Shown piece by piece: positions 55,311 through 64,000 of a stretch of 64,000 nucleotides of DNA. Under the pieces are notes generated by a model that did not search any database, was not told the origin of the DNA, and saw only the letters and a program-made list of their open reading frames with translations. Position 1 is the stretch's first letter, and the number at the start of each line of letters is the position of its first letter. Origin of the DNA: Lanius collurio. Lineage: Eukaryota; Chordata; Aves; Passeriformes; Laniidae. Position numbers and translations under genes: made by a program. The stretch is taken from the NCBI GenBank assembly GCA_020086605.1, contig JACBWW010000020.1, positions 16,460,776 through 16,524,775 on the forward strand, in the 5' to 3' direction.

Positions 55311-55407
55311 GGTGTTACCAAAGGATCTTTGGCGTCAAATGCCTATGGAGCAAGTGTTAGAGAACAGACCTTTTCACTTCAACGGAGAACATAGTATGGG
55401 TCCATGA
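55311..55407 (+). CDS. Exon-like segment, unidentified C-terminus
   Basis: After a polypyrimidine/TTTACAG acceptor, 97 nt continue the frame of 54567-54656 and end in TGA. The 31 residues include VLPKDLWRQMPMEQ and ENRPFHFNGEH, which look like real protein sequence rather than translated AT-rich noise. It may be the terminal exon of a small gene lying between CWH43 and DCUN1D4, or an alternative CWH43 tail. No homologue is recognised from memory. Confidence 0.35.
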
Positions 55408-56559
55408 GACAGGGAGATTAAAACCAGCTGAACTGTTTAATGAGTAGCACTTCGAAGCAGTTCGTAAAATCTGCAGCTACTGCCTTCTGCCACTTGAGGT
55501 CCTCTTTTATCTCTCATTAGTACAGTTTGCTGATACCAAGCAGGAATAACTCACAGGTGTTAGGTGTTTCATTGTAACTCTGAGGGTGAAAAATCTTTCA
55601 GAAGCATTAAAAAAAAGCTGTGTTGACTTGGGTATCAGTTACCTCTTCAAATCTGCAAATGATTTAGAACTGTGATTGCTGGGCTTCTTGTAGGCAGTTG
55701 GTTTATTTTCTTACAATACCCTGTGCTGTACTGTGCTTTGTTGCTGCGTTATCTGCTTTCTCAATGTTCAGCAAATTCTTCTTTGGTAATTTTTCTTTTC
55801 CAATACAATTCTCTTCCCCCTGTGACTTGTAAAACACATCATGGCTTGTGATTCTGGTGCCTAAAATTAACTTTCAAGCTTGTTCCGAAACAAAGCAAGA
55901 TGAATGAAGGTATTTGAGAGATACAATGGCTTTAGCAATATGGAATCTGATATCCTTTGGATGTGGAGGGAGAGAGTTTTCTTTTGGAAATTCTTTCTCA
56001 AAGATGCATCTGCACTGTTTCTGATAGTGAAGAAGATATAACTAAGTGAATGGCTCCTCTTTCTCATGTTATCCAGTATTTTTCACAGTCTACAATTTGA
56101 GTTTTTTATGTGGTTGCCATTTTAGCTATCACTCTAAAAAAGCAATGCAGACATTAAAAAAAGCAAACAATGGCAATCTTTCTTCAGAAAAAAGAAAAAA
56201 GTCTGCGGTTTCAAGTTTGATCTAACAATGTGTAAACTGGCAGATGCATTTAGTACCACTCTCCACTTCATGGTTTGTTATTCCTCTGCTGTGCATTGAT
56301 GGGAGCACTTGCACACACGTGTAGTAAGCCAGATCTGGATATTCCACTGGCTGGAAAAACAAACAAACAAATAAAACTAAAAGAGGGGCTTGTTTGGTTT
56401 TGGAATTTTTTGCTTTTTGGGAGCATAGAGGACAGTCTTGCTCTTTGACCTACCTTGCTATTTAGCTGTCCAAGTGGTTGCTCTGGCACAAAAGAAAGGA
56501 TGCCAGGAGGGTTAGTATTAAGACAGTCACGATGGAATGGCTTAAGATGTCTCTGTCCA

Positions 56560-57596
56560 TGTAGTGGTTCCACCCTGGCTGGATGCCAGGTGCCCACCAA
56601 AGCCTCTCTATCACTCCCCTGTGCAACTGGATCGGGGAGAGAAAATATAATGAAAGGCTTGTGGGTTGAGATAAGAACAGGGAGAGATCACTCATCAGTT
56701 AGTGTCATGGACAAAACAGACTGACTTGAGGAAATTAGTTTAATTTATTGCCCATCAAAATCAGAGCAGGACAATGACAAGTAAAACAGATCTTAGGAGC
56801 ACCTTTCCCCTTCCCCTCCCTCCTTTCTGGGCTTAACTTTATTCCCAGTTTTCTACCTCCTCCCACCCAGTGGCTCAGGGAGATGGGAAATGGGGCTTAT
56901 GGTCAGTTCATCGTGTGTTGTTTCTGCTGCTGCTTCCTCCTCAGGGAGAGGAGTCCTTCAGCTGCTCCAGTGTGGGGTCTCTCCCTCAGGAGTCAGTCCT
57001 ACATAAACTTCTCTAGCCGGAGTCCTTCCCATGAGTTACAGTTATTCACAAACTGCTCCAGTGTGGGCCACTTTTCCATGGGGTGCAGTCCTTCAGGAAC
57101 AGGCTGCTCCAGCATGGATACCCCCCCAGGGTCACAAGTCCTGTCACGACCGTGCTCCACTGTGGGCTTCCCACACTGGGAAGGGCCATGCTTTCTTTTG
57201 GGCATCCACCTGCTGCAAGGCGGGGTCCTCCACAGGCTGTGTAGGTGGATTGCTGCAACCCCGTGGAGCTCCATGGGCTTCACCACAGACAGCAGGGGAA
57301 TCTCAGTTCTGCCACCTGGACACCTCCTCCCCTTTCTTTACTGACCTTGCTGTCTGCAGAGCTGTCTCACATATTCTCACTCCTCTCTTCTCTGGCCACA
57401 ATTACATCTGTGCATTAACTTTTTTTTCCTTCTTAAATATGTTACCACAGAAGCATTACCCCCATTACTGATTTGTCTGCCTTGGAGTGGTCTGGCCTTG
57501 GCTCTGTCAGACATAGGGGAAGTTTCTAGCACCTTCTGACAGAAGCCACTCCTGTAGTCCTTCTGCTGTCAGAACCTTGCCAAGCTACGCAATACA
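56560..57596 (-). mobile_element. Solo LTR of an avian ERVL-type retrovirus
   Basis: On the minus strand this runs from TGTATTGC (57596) to ACTACA (56560), about 1.04 kb. It has a TATA-like atatttaaga (57440-57431), then an internal array of short diverged repeats of the kind gctggagcag/cccatgga/ggactgca, and an AATAAA at 56749-56744 followed by the typical end (gggcacctggcatccagcc). The same ordered landmarks occur in a very abundant bird ERVL LTR family. No gag, pol or env remains beside it, so it is a solo LTR. I could not see a clear target-site duplication. Long frames inside it are not genes. Confidence 0.8.
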
Positions 57597-58451
57597 ATGA
57601 TTGATCAGCCATGACCTGATTGATCTGCTCTATGTAAAATGAAGCATTTCTGCATTTTGTAAACCCAGGCTTCATAAAGAAAATACAGACCTGATTTTGT
57701 AACATCTGTTGGCTTGGAAACCCCTATAGTGGTTTACAGCTGGTGGTAACAAATGGAATTATTTATAACTTCTTGAGGTTGGAATGAAGGTGCATGTTTT
57801 AATGGGCCTTGTTCTCATGGGGCAGGCCTTTTCTGGCTGATACATGAATCCACTGTTTAACAGGCAGAAACAGAAAACAAAGTCTTTATTGTTTCCTATG
57901 GATTTCTTTGCAGTTTTTAAGGGTCAGGGATTATACTTGTGCATTCAAAAATACATTGAAATTTTGCTTGGAAATCCTATTTGCTTTAGAATTTAGAATG
58001 GAATAAGTTACAGAAGCTATAGTCTAAGGAAATATTCTTAAGGCCAAATAGTAACTTTCATTTTAGACTAATATAAATGGGGGGAAAGTACAAACCTTTC
58101 TGTCTTCAGATACAACCAAAAAGGGCTTTTCTGTGCCACCTTTCCTTACATCTGTATCAATTTACAACATAAGGCATGGAAGAAGTTTTCTTTTTGAATA
58201 AGTTTTTATTCTGAACTAGCAACCTGCATGTTTTTTATGGTCAAGTAAACCAACAGACACCCCTAAAGGGATAGTTCCTCTTAAACCAGAATTAGATCAG
58301 ATGAACTGCAACTCAGTGGTGCCCCTATTGGGTAAAGAACTTGCGATGACACATGCTGATGTGAATGCCTGGCATGTGGGATGTTATAAAACTACCCAAG
58401 AAGTGAAATATAGTTTGTGTTGCTTTATAATTACTATTTTTTGCAGAGATT

Positions 58452-58582
58452 TCACAGAATCACAGAATATTCTGAATTGGAAGGGTCCCACAAGTATCAC
58501 CAAGTCCAGCTCTTAAGTAAATGGTTCATACAGGGACTGAACTCCCACCTTAAGTGTTATTAACACCAACCAACTGACCTAA
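58452..58582 (-). mobile_element. tRNA-Ile-derived SINE with CR1 tail (TguSINE1-like)
   Basis: Read on the minus strand, the head ggtcagttggttggtgttaa (A-box-like, followed by AAT at the anticodon position) leads to a B-box-like ggtgggagttcagtccctg. A CR1-like tail follows: gagctggacttggtgatact, gggacccttccaattcag, and ends ttctgtgattctgtga. This head/tail architecture matches the zebra finch TguSINE1 family as I know it. It is a retroposed copy, not a functional tRNA gene, because the acceptor stem and 3' half are missing. Confidence 0.75.
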
Positions 58583-59625
58583 AGAAAAGATGGTGAAAAT
58601 AGAAAAATATCCTGAAAGAAAGGCAGGAAGTTCTAAAGAAATAATTTCAAGGAGATAGTGAATAAGTAAGAATTTCAAATAATGTGATCTTTCCTTGCTC
58701 TGACATGGTTTTTAGTACATGACTTTTGAAAAGCTGATTCTTTTCCTTGAGGACTCCATCCTCTTCTCTATAAATCAGGCAGTTGAAAACATAAGATGTA
58801 GCTCAGCAAAATAAATCATTGCACTTGCACATTCTGACTAGTTCAGTGAGTAAGGCAAAGCTTACAGAAAGCTCCAAAGAAACACAAGCAGGCCTGTGAT
58901 CAGTTAATTCGGGACTATATGTTAATTACTCCAAAGAGGACAATGACCTTAAATCTAGCACTACTTCAGTTTCATAGTCCTTAACTTTCTTTTAACTTAA
59001 CCTCGTAGCGGAAGGGTTTTTTTTAAGTACTCAGCTCTGTTTTTACGATCCTCCACTGCGCACAGACGCTGCTGTAGTAGTCTCTTCTCATCTTGTGTTT
59101 CAGCACCGAGTAGTGCCAGGGACGGCATTTATCCCTGAAACGACACGGGATGCTGAGCTCGCATGCTAAGCAGCAATGACCTGCAAGGTGTTTTCCTCCT
59201 CTGGCTCAGGAATGGAGACCTCTTTGTGCAAGGAGGGGGAAGGGAGGGTGGCTCTACGCGCTAGATTTCTAGGATCGGGAACAAAACCTAGGGGTATGAG
59301 CCGCTGTCATCGTCCGGCAAGGAGCACTCTTGGCCCCAGGATTCCCCACTGCCCATCCTGCCGCTGCTGTAACATTGACCTGACACTTGTGTGCGTTCGG
59401 CTGGCGTTGGCAGCCTGCCATTTGTCCTCCTTTGGAAGAGGGAGATGGAAAAAAATAAGGAAATCTTTCTAGACTGGCCGGTGATTTGGCAACATCGCGC
59501 AGAGATCGCAGAGCACCAGGAAAGTGCCGCAGCCCGACCCGGCCCCCCCGGCCCCAGGGCACTGCCCGCCCTCGGCCTCTGAGGGGCGGGGCAGTCCCAG
59601 CGGTCACGCCCCCTTCTCAGCTCAC

Positions 59626-59948
59626 CCAATCGCATCAGCGCATGGGCGCGGCCCTTGGCCCCCTTAGCCAATCAGCGCCGCGGGTGACACAAAGTGGTGC
59701 TCTTTGCACGCGCTTTAAAGGCCGGGAAAAACTGGCAGCGCTAACGTCCAATCAGAGCAGAGAGAGGCGTGGCCGGCTCAGCCTTTTGCCCAATGGGAGG
59801 CCGGGGAGGTGGCGCGGGGCAGGCAGGGGGAGAGTGGCAGGAGCCTCACCCAGTAAGAGGGCGGAAATCACCACCTCCCCCGGCAGCTCGGACCAATGGG
59901 CGTGGGCAGTGGGCGGGGCCGAGGGGTCCGTGCCCGGGCTCTGGATTG
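59626..59948 (+). promoter_or_regulatory. Cluster of six CCAAT boxes
   Basis: CCAAT cores are at 59626-59630, 59668-59672 (gccaatcagcg), 59748-59752 (gtccaatcagag), 59790-59794 (cccaatggg) and 59893-59897 (accaatggg), and an inverted ATTGG is at 59944-59948. Several match the NF-Y extended preference (CCAATCAG or CCAATGGG). All lie within about 400 bp upstream of the DCUN1D4 ATG, consistent with an NF-Y driven TATA-less promoter. Confidence 0.6.
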
Positions 59949-60001
59949 GGAGCAGGGTAGGAGCCGGGCCGGGCCGGCAGCGTGTGCAGCGCTGCACGAA
60001 A

Positions 60002-60026
60002 ATGCACTCGGATGCCGCTGCTGTCA
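60002..60026 (+). CDS. DCUN1D4: DCN1-like protein 4, first coding exon (partial gene)
   Basis: The ATG at 60002 opens MHSDAAAV, identical to the start of mammalian DCUN1D4, and is followed by one A and a clean donor GTGAGT at 60027. The split codon A+NN fits the next residue (Asn) of the known protein. The exon sits in a CpG island. No further DCUN1D4 exon was found up to 64000, so the rest of the gene, including the UBA-like and PONY/DCN domains, lies beyond the right edge. Known of the family: DCN1-like proteins bind neddylated UBE2M or UBE2F and cullins and promote NEDD8 transfer; DCUN1D4 is mainly nuclear. The alternative of a chance eight-residue match is unlikely given the exact peptide, splice phase, island and gene order. 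Confidence 0.88.
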
Positions 60027-63000
60027 GTGAGTAGCGCCGGGGCCGGGCCCGGGCCCGCTGCCCCCACCGCTGCCCGGCCGTAAGAACCGTCCGGCTGGGG
60101 GCGGCTTCTCTTGCCCCTGACCCGTGAGGCTTGGCCGAACGTGCCACCGGGACTCCCGATGCCGGGGAAGGGTTCAGGCCCGCGGGTGCGGGACTGGCGC
60201 GGATTGGGGCGGTGTGTGCGTGCCTGGTGGTGGGGCCCCCGCGGGGACAGCGAGCGCCCCGCGGCCCTCGGCGTGCTCCCCCAGGGGGCAGGGGCGGCCC
60301 ATGCGGGGGCGGGGGCGGGCGGGGGCAGCCGCACCGGGGATGGCCGGGGGCGCTCGGAGGGCGTGACGCAGTTTGCTCGACCCGGCTGGCGAGCGGGTGA
60401 GGCTGCGGCCGGCCCTCGTGGCCGGCTGCGAGAGAGCTGGGACTGCCGAGAGGAGGGCGGGCGCGGGCTGCGGGGCTGGGTGTGTGGGAGAAAGACGGGC
60501 GAGGGTGAATTCAGCGGGTTCCGCCGGGCCGGTGCGGGATAACCGGGCTGCGTGTGTGGGGACCGGAGCCGCGGCGCATGGTGGGATGTGGAGTCCCTGC
60601 GGTGGCGGCCCCACGCAATGGGGCGCCGGGAGGCGGCGTAGCGGACTACAACTCCCAGCGGGCCCTGCGGCGGCTCGGCGTGCTGCCCCCGCCTCGCGGA
60701 CCCCCCGGCCGGACCCGCCGTCCCCGCCCGCCCCGGGGAGATCGCGCCACCTGTTTTGGAGGAGCGTAGCGAGGGCTTTATCTCCGCAACAGAGTTTCTG
60801 GCTGTGCGTTCGGAGCAGCAGGGACCGCTTGCTGTAGGCGGCTTGCATGGCGCAGGAGGGTCACGCATCTGCGTGGCCGTGGGGTGGCCGGGGTTCAGGG
60901 ACAGACACCGTCCGCATCCGCTGGAGAGACTAGGCTGTCATCCCGAGCACAAAGCTGTCCTGCCACAACGACCTCCCTGTGAAATCTCCCAGGAACGTGT
61001 TCTCGCTGTGGAAGGAGTTGCAGCTCTGAGATACTTTATTACTGTAGAATTTGCTTGTGGGGAAGATAATGAAAATTGAAGCTTTGATCATGCGTTAATG
61101 AATGATGGTCTGACTTTTGGACAAAGTCCCGAAAGCAGTGGTGGAAAGAAATGCTGCATAATGCCTGGATTTTCTTGAATTCCCTGTCTCTCAAAATTAG
61201 ATGTCGGACAGGCTGGTAAAAGCTCTAACTCCCAAGGTTATATGATTTCTTTAGTAGTTCTGGTTTATTTTACCTTTATATTTAGGGATCGTTATGTGTC
61301 AGTGGTGCAGGCTGCCATTAAAGCACAAATAATTGCCTCATACTAGAAATGGCAGGATAATTATTCTAGAAAATGCTTTCAGTTCAGTGTCTTTTGTCAT
61401 GTGCCCATCCAAAAAAATGCAGGTCCTCATTATACATGTGTGAGTTATAGTTACAAATATTCCAGAGCTCCCTCATGTAGGATGTTTAGACTACATAGTG
61501 ATTTTTCATTTTTTAAAATTTTGATTTGTCTGCAGAAAATAGGAAGAGTACTCTCCCTCAGCCTTCAGCTATTACTGGCTTTTCATTAAAAATGTGCCTT
61601 GGAGCGATCAAATCTTATGCCTCACTTTTGTTTTTTTTTTGGGGGGGGGCTTGTATATGTGTAATTTTAAATAGATATGTTTTCCTAAATTAGCTAACTT
61701 AATTGTCTATAACTTCATAGTGGTTGGGTTTTTTTCATTGATCTAAATGCTTGACGCAAGAAGTGTTTATAGCATAGTTTTTGCACATATAGAAGCTGGC
61801 ATATGATAGTCTTTTGACTGAATGTTTATTTTGAGCCGCCTTTTTGGTCCTTCTTAGATGCTTGTCTGTTCTTATGACATAAACTCCATTAATACATTTT
61901 TGCTAAGTCTCAGTTTTACTTTCTGAATATCCACCTTTCACATTATATGAGGAAATCAACTTTCCTTTTTTCTTTTGAAGATGTTTGCTTAAAAGTTTGT
62001 TGCAGCTCCTGTAGCTATAATTGGAAAAGCCTTCTCTGTATAAGACCATGCAGGAAATTGAATTAGGCAGGTAAAGAGTTTTTTTTTTTTACTGCTTCTC
62101 TTCATTTTGTTGTATCAGGGTGAGCTCTTATTTGTGTAATTGCATATTTTTGTGAGAGTACTTTTTGTGCTAAGTCTTAGTGAACTAATAATCTTGTGTT
62201 TTCTTTAATTCCCCTCCTCCCCTACTTTCTTTGCAGGTACTGAAAGCAAAAACTTTGGGCTTTTTCAAAGCATTATTTCCTAGTTTTGTTTGTGTCTTCA
62301 AGCAGAAGAAGATAACTTGCTTAATTTGTCTCTCTTGTGCTTGCCAAAAAACATAGCACTAGCAAGTAGAGTACATCCTGTGAAAGTATTCAACTCTTGT
62401 ATGTAATTTAAATATTAGAGCATTTAATAGTGTGGTTATTTCTTCTACAGTGAGTAAGGCTACTAACAGGGGCTTGAAGCGGAACCCTTAATTTAAATGT
62501 GCCAACATTTTTGTCATATGGTCCAATTAAGTTGTTTTATGTAAAATCGTGGTCTGAGGTTAAACAGAATTTTTACTTTTGGTTCATAAAGAGATATAAA
62601 CAACTACCAGTTTGTTCAGTGGGGGTGTGTGTATATATATGTAAAATTGTGTAAGGCTTTATTTAGCTTGTCCTGGGGAACTGACTGAAGTGACACACTT
62701 GATGCAGATGTGTCGCTGCACAGACTGTGGCACTTGGTCTGCTGCAGCTGCTCGTTACTGCTCATTAGCTGTAGATTACTGCTTCCCTTGCTCTGCTGGT
62801 AAAGTGGTTTGTAGGAACACTCTCTAATCCACTCAAATGGTACAGTCAAATGTACCTGGGTTAGCTCTTGCCACTTACTTGAGTTGTCTAAACTGACAGA
62901 GTTGATTTCTTGCCTGAAGTGGATGAGGGAATGTGACCATGGCCCATGCTGCTGGCAGAGCTGTGGGGTCAGTAAATTTTGGCAGGGGCAAAGAAGCAAG

Positions 63001-64000
63001 CAGCTGGGACAGTAATGCTTTTGACTGGCATAGCTGTTCCTAGGCTGTTGCAGCTCCATTGTGATGCTTACCAGATCTGCATGGTGCTGGACACCCTAGC
63101 AGTGTGTGCTTGACAGAGATGCATTTCTGCTGAGTTAGCTAGAGCACAAGATAAGTTTGAATTAGCTTTATGCCCTTTGTAGGATGCCAGATGACACCTG
63201 GCATGAAGTGAAGAGTAATGCTTGCAAACAACACTCAGGTCATGGCAGCCAATGATGCAAAACTGGCTCACTGTCACTTGTTTGAATTAATCTGATGGTG
63301 GAATAAGTGTTAGACTGAATGAACACTTTTCATCAACAGAAGCAGATGTTCTGCCCCAGAAACCCACTTGGTGTTAGGTCTTTGCTATATAGCACAAAAC
63401 ACTCAACCAAAAGCACGCCCTCCTAAGCAAACCCAAATCCTGCCATGAGCCAGTTGTGCAGAATAGCTCTCACTTGTTCAGTCAATTTAAGGTAAATGGA
63501 AATGTATTCAAACTAAAGTAGTTACAAATTTTGCACTGCTTAAATTGCTCTAAAATTCTCAATGAACTTCAAACTGCAGTAGCTCTTTTTGTAAACAAGC
63601 CTTCAGATTAGAGTACTCTAAAAATACCTAGGTAGAATAAAAATTTATTCCTATGGTGGGGGGAAAGAATTATGCATTTTCCTATCTATGTAGCATGCAG
63701 TGATCTTAAAATATTTTGTTGCAGTAAGTCATTGAGTGGTAATACCAAATGTTATGAGTTGAATGTGAACATTTACATGATCAGTGTTTTATAGTGTGAG
63801 TAGTAATTCCTACCACATTTTGTTGCTTGGGTTTGGGTTTTCTGTAGAATTTTTTATTTACTAGCTTAAGTCAGTCTGTGTTTTGCTTTAGAACATTTTC
63901 AGCAGTTGTGTTTGTAAAATGTACACAAATTTGCAACTGTGGGGTTTGGATACTGCACTGCTGGTGTCAGCAGTAGCTCTGAGCTTGATGCGGCTCTGGG
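60027..64000 (+). other. DCUN1D4: DCUN1D4 intron 1 (incomplete)
   Basis: After the CpG island ends at about 60.8 kb the sequence is AT-rich. I searched for the expected second coding exon (residues FQLNSHL) and did not find it, so the intron continues beyond the window. The segment 60.78-61.08 kb retains moderate GC content and may be island edge or an alternative first exon. Confidence 0.7.
60576..60663. promoter_or_regulatory. Convergent pair of ZNF143/STAF-like motifs
   Basis: At 60645-60663 actacaactcccagcgggc matches the ZNF143 consensus (ACTACAATTCCCAGCATGC) at most positions. At 60576-60594 gcatggtgggatgtggagt is the same motif on the other strand. The two face each other about 50 bp apart, 550 bp downstream of the DCUN1D4 first exon and still in the CpG island. 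Such sites usually mark promoters, so a second or antisense start site is possible. Confidence 0.55.

Larger units (their letters stand above)
55408..59479. other. Intergenic DNA before DCUN1D4
   Basis: Contains the ERVL solo LTR (56560-57596) and the SINE (58452-58582) and otherwise nothing I can assign. This interval, together with 51.85-55.4 kb, corresponds by gene order to the place where the human chromosome 4 centromere lies. Confidence 0.6.
59480..60770 (+). promoter_or_regulatory. DCUN1D4: CpG island and promoter of DCUN1D4
   Basis: A strongly GC/CpG-rich block of about 1.3 kb surrounds the DCUN1D4 start. Upstream of the ATG it carries six CCAAT-box cores within 322 bp, several GC boxes (gggcggggc at 59584-59592 and 59911-59919) and a gctttaaagg element at 59712-59721. 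Downstream of exon 1 the island continues for about 750 bp and contains two ZNF143-like motifs. Open frames of 100-340 codons on both strands are composition artefacts. Confidence 0.8.

Noticed and set aside
56268..57471. Several 70-153-codon frames on both strands
   Set aside because: They lie inside the ERVL solo LTR, which is non-coding.
58530..58582. tRNA-Ile gene
   Set aside because: Only the 5' part of a tRNA-like sequence is present, diverged and fused to a CR1-like tail; it is a SINE.
59846..60868. 340-codon minus-strand frame and several plus-strand frames around DCUN1D4 exon 1
   Set aside because: Composition-driven frames in a CpG island; only the 25-nt exon beginning MHSDAAAV matches a known protein.

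Overview
This is vertebrate nuclear DNA, most likely from a bird and probably a passerine. The evidence is intron-bearing genes with GT-AG junctions, CpG-island promoters, 3'-truncated CR1 LINE copies, a roughly 1-kb solo LTR of a common avian ERVL type, and a short SINE with a tRNA-Ile-like head and a CR1-like tail, as in the zebra finch TguSINE1 family. Nothing bacterial or viral is present except old retroelement copies.

Three protein-coding genes were reconstructed exon by exon. (1) OCIAD2 lies on the minus strand. Its six coding exons run from 17550 down to 9109 and encode 146 aa, with a non-coding first exon in the GC-rich island near 20.84-20.97 kb. (2) CWH43 (PGAP2-interacting protein, GPI-anchor lipid remodelling) lies on the plus strand. 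Its 16 coding exons run from 27012 to 51849 and encode 701 aa in perfect phase. (3) DCUN1D4 lies on the plus strand. Only its first coding exon (60002-60026) is in the window, and the gene continues past the right edge.

Layout: 1-9.1 kb is gene-poor, with one isolated GC-rich patch at 1.74-1.97 kb. 9.1-21 kb is OCIAD2, with an ERVL LTR fragment in its first intron and a CpG-island promoter carrying a 51-bp GC-box minisatellite, flanked by two antisense CR1 copies. 22.3-26.8 kb has no gene I can see. 27-52 kb is CWH43. 52-59.5 kb is intergenic, with a solo LTR, a SINE and two exon-like segments of unknown origin. 59.5-60.8 kb is the DCUN1D4 CpG island, and the remainder is DCUN1D4 intron 1.

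The genes are not an operon and share no single pathway. OCIAD2 is a mitochondrial/endomembrane protein, CWH43 a membrane-bound GPI-lipid remodelling factor, and DCUN1D4 a NEDD8 co-ligase for cullins. Their order matches the conserved vertebrate order OCIAD2-CWH43-DCUN1D4. In human, the chromosome 4 centromere separates CWH43 (4p11) from DCUN1D4 (4q12); here only about 8 kb separates them. The most notable unexplained signals are the exon-like pair at 54.57/55.31 kb, the promoter minisatellite, a roughly 58-bp-arm hairpin in CWH43 intron 2, and a convergent pair of ZNF143-like motifs at 60.58-60.66 kb.
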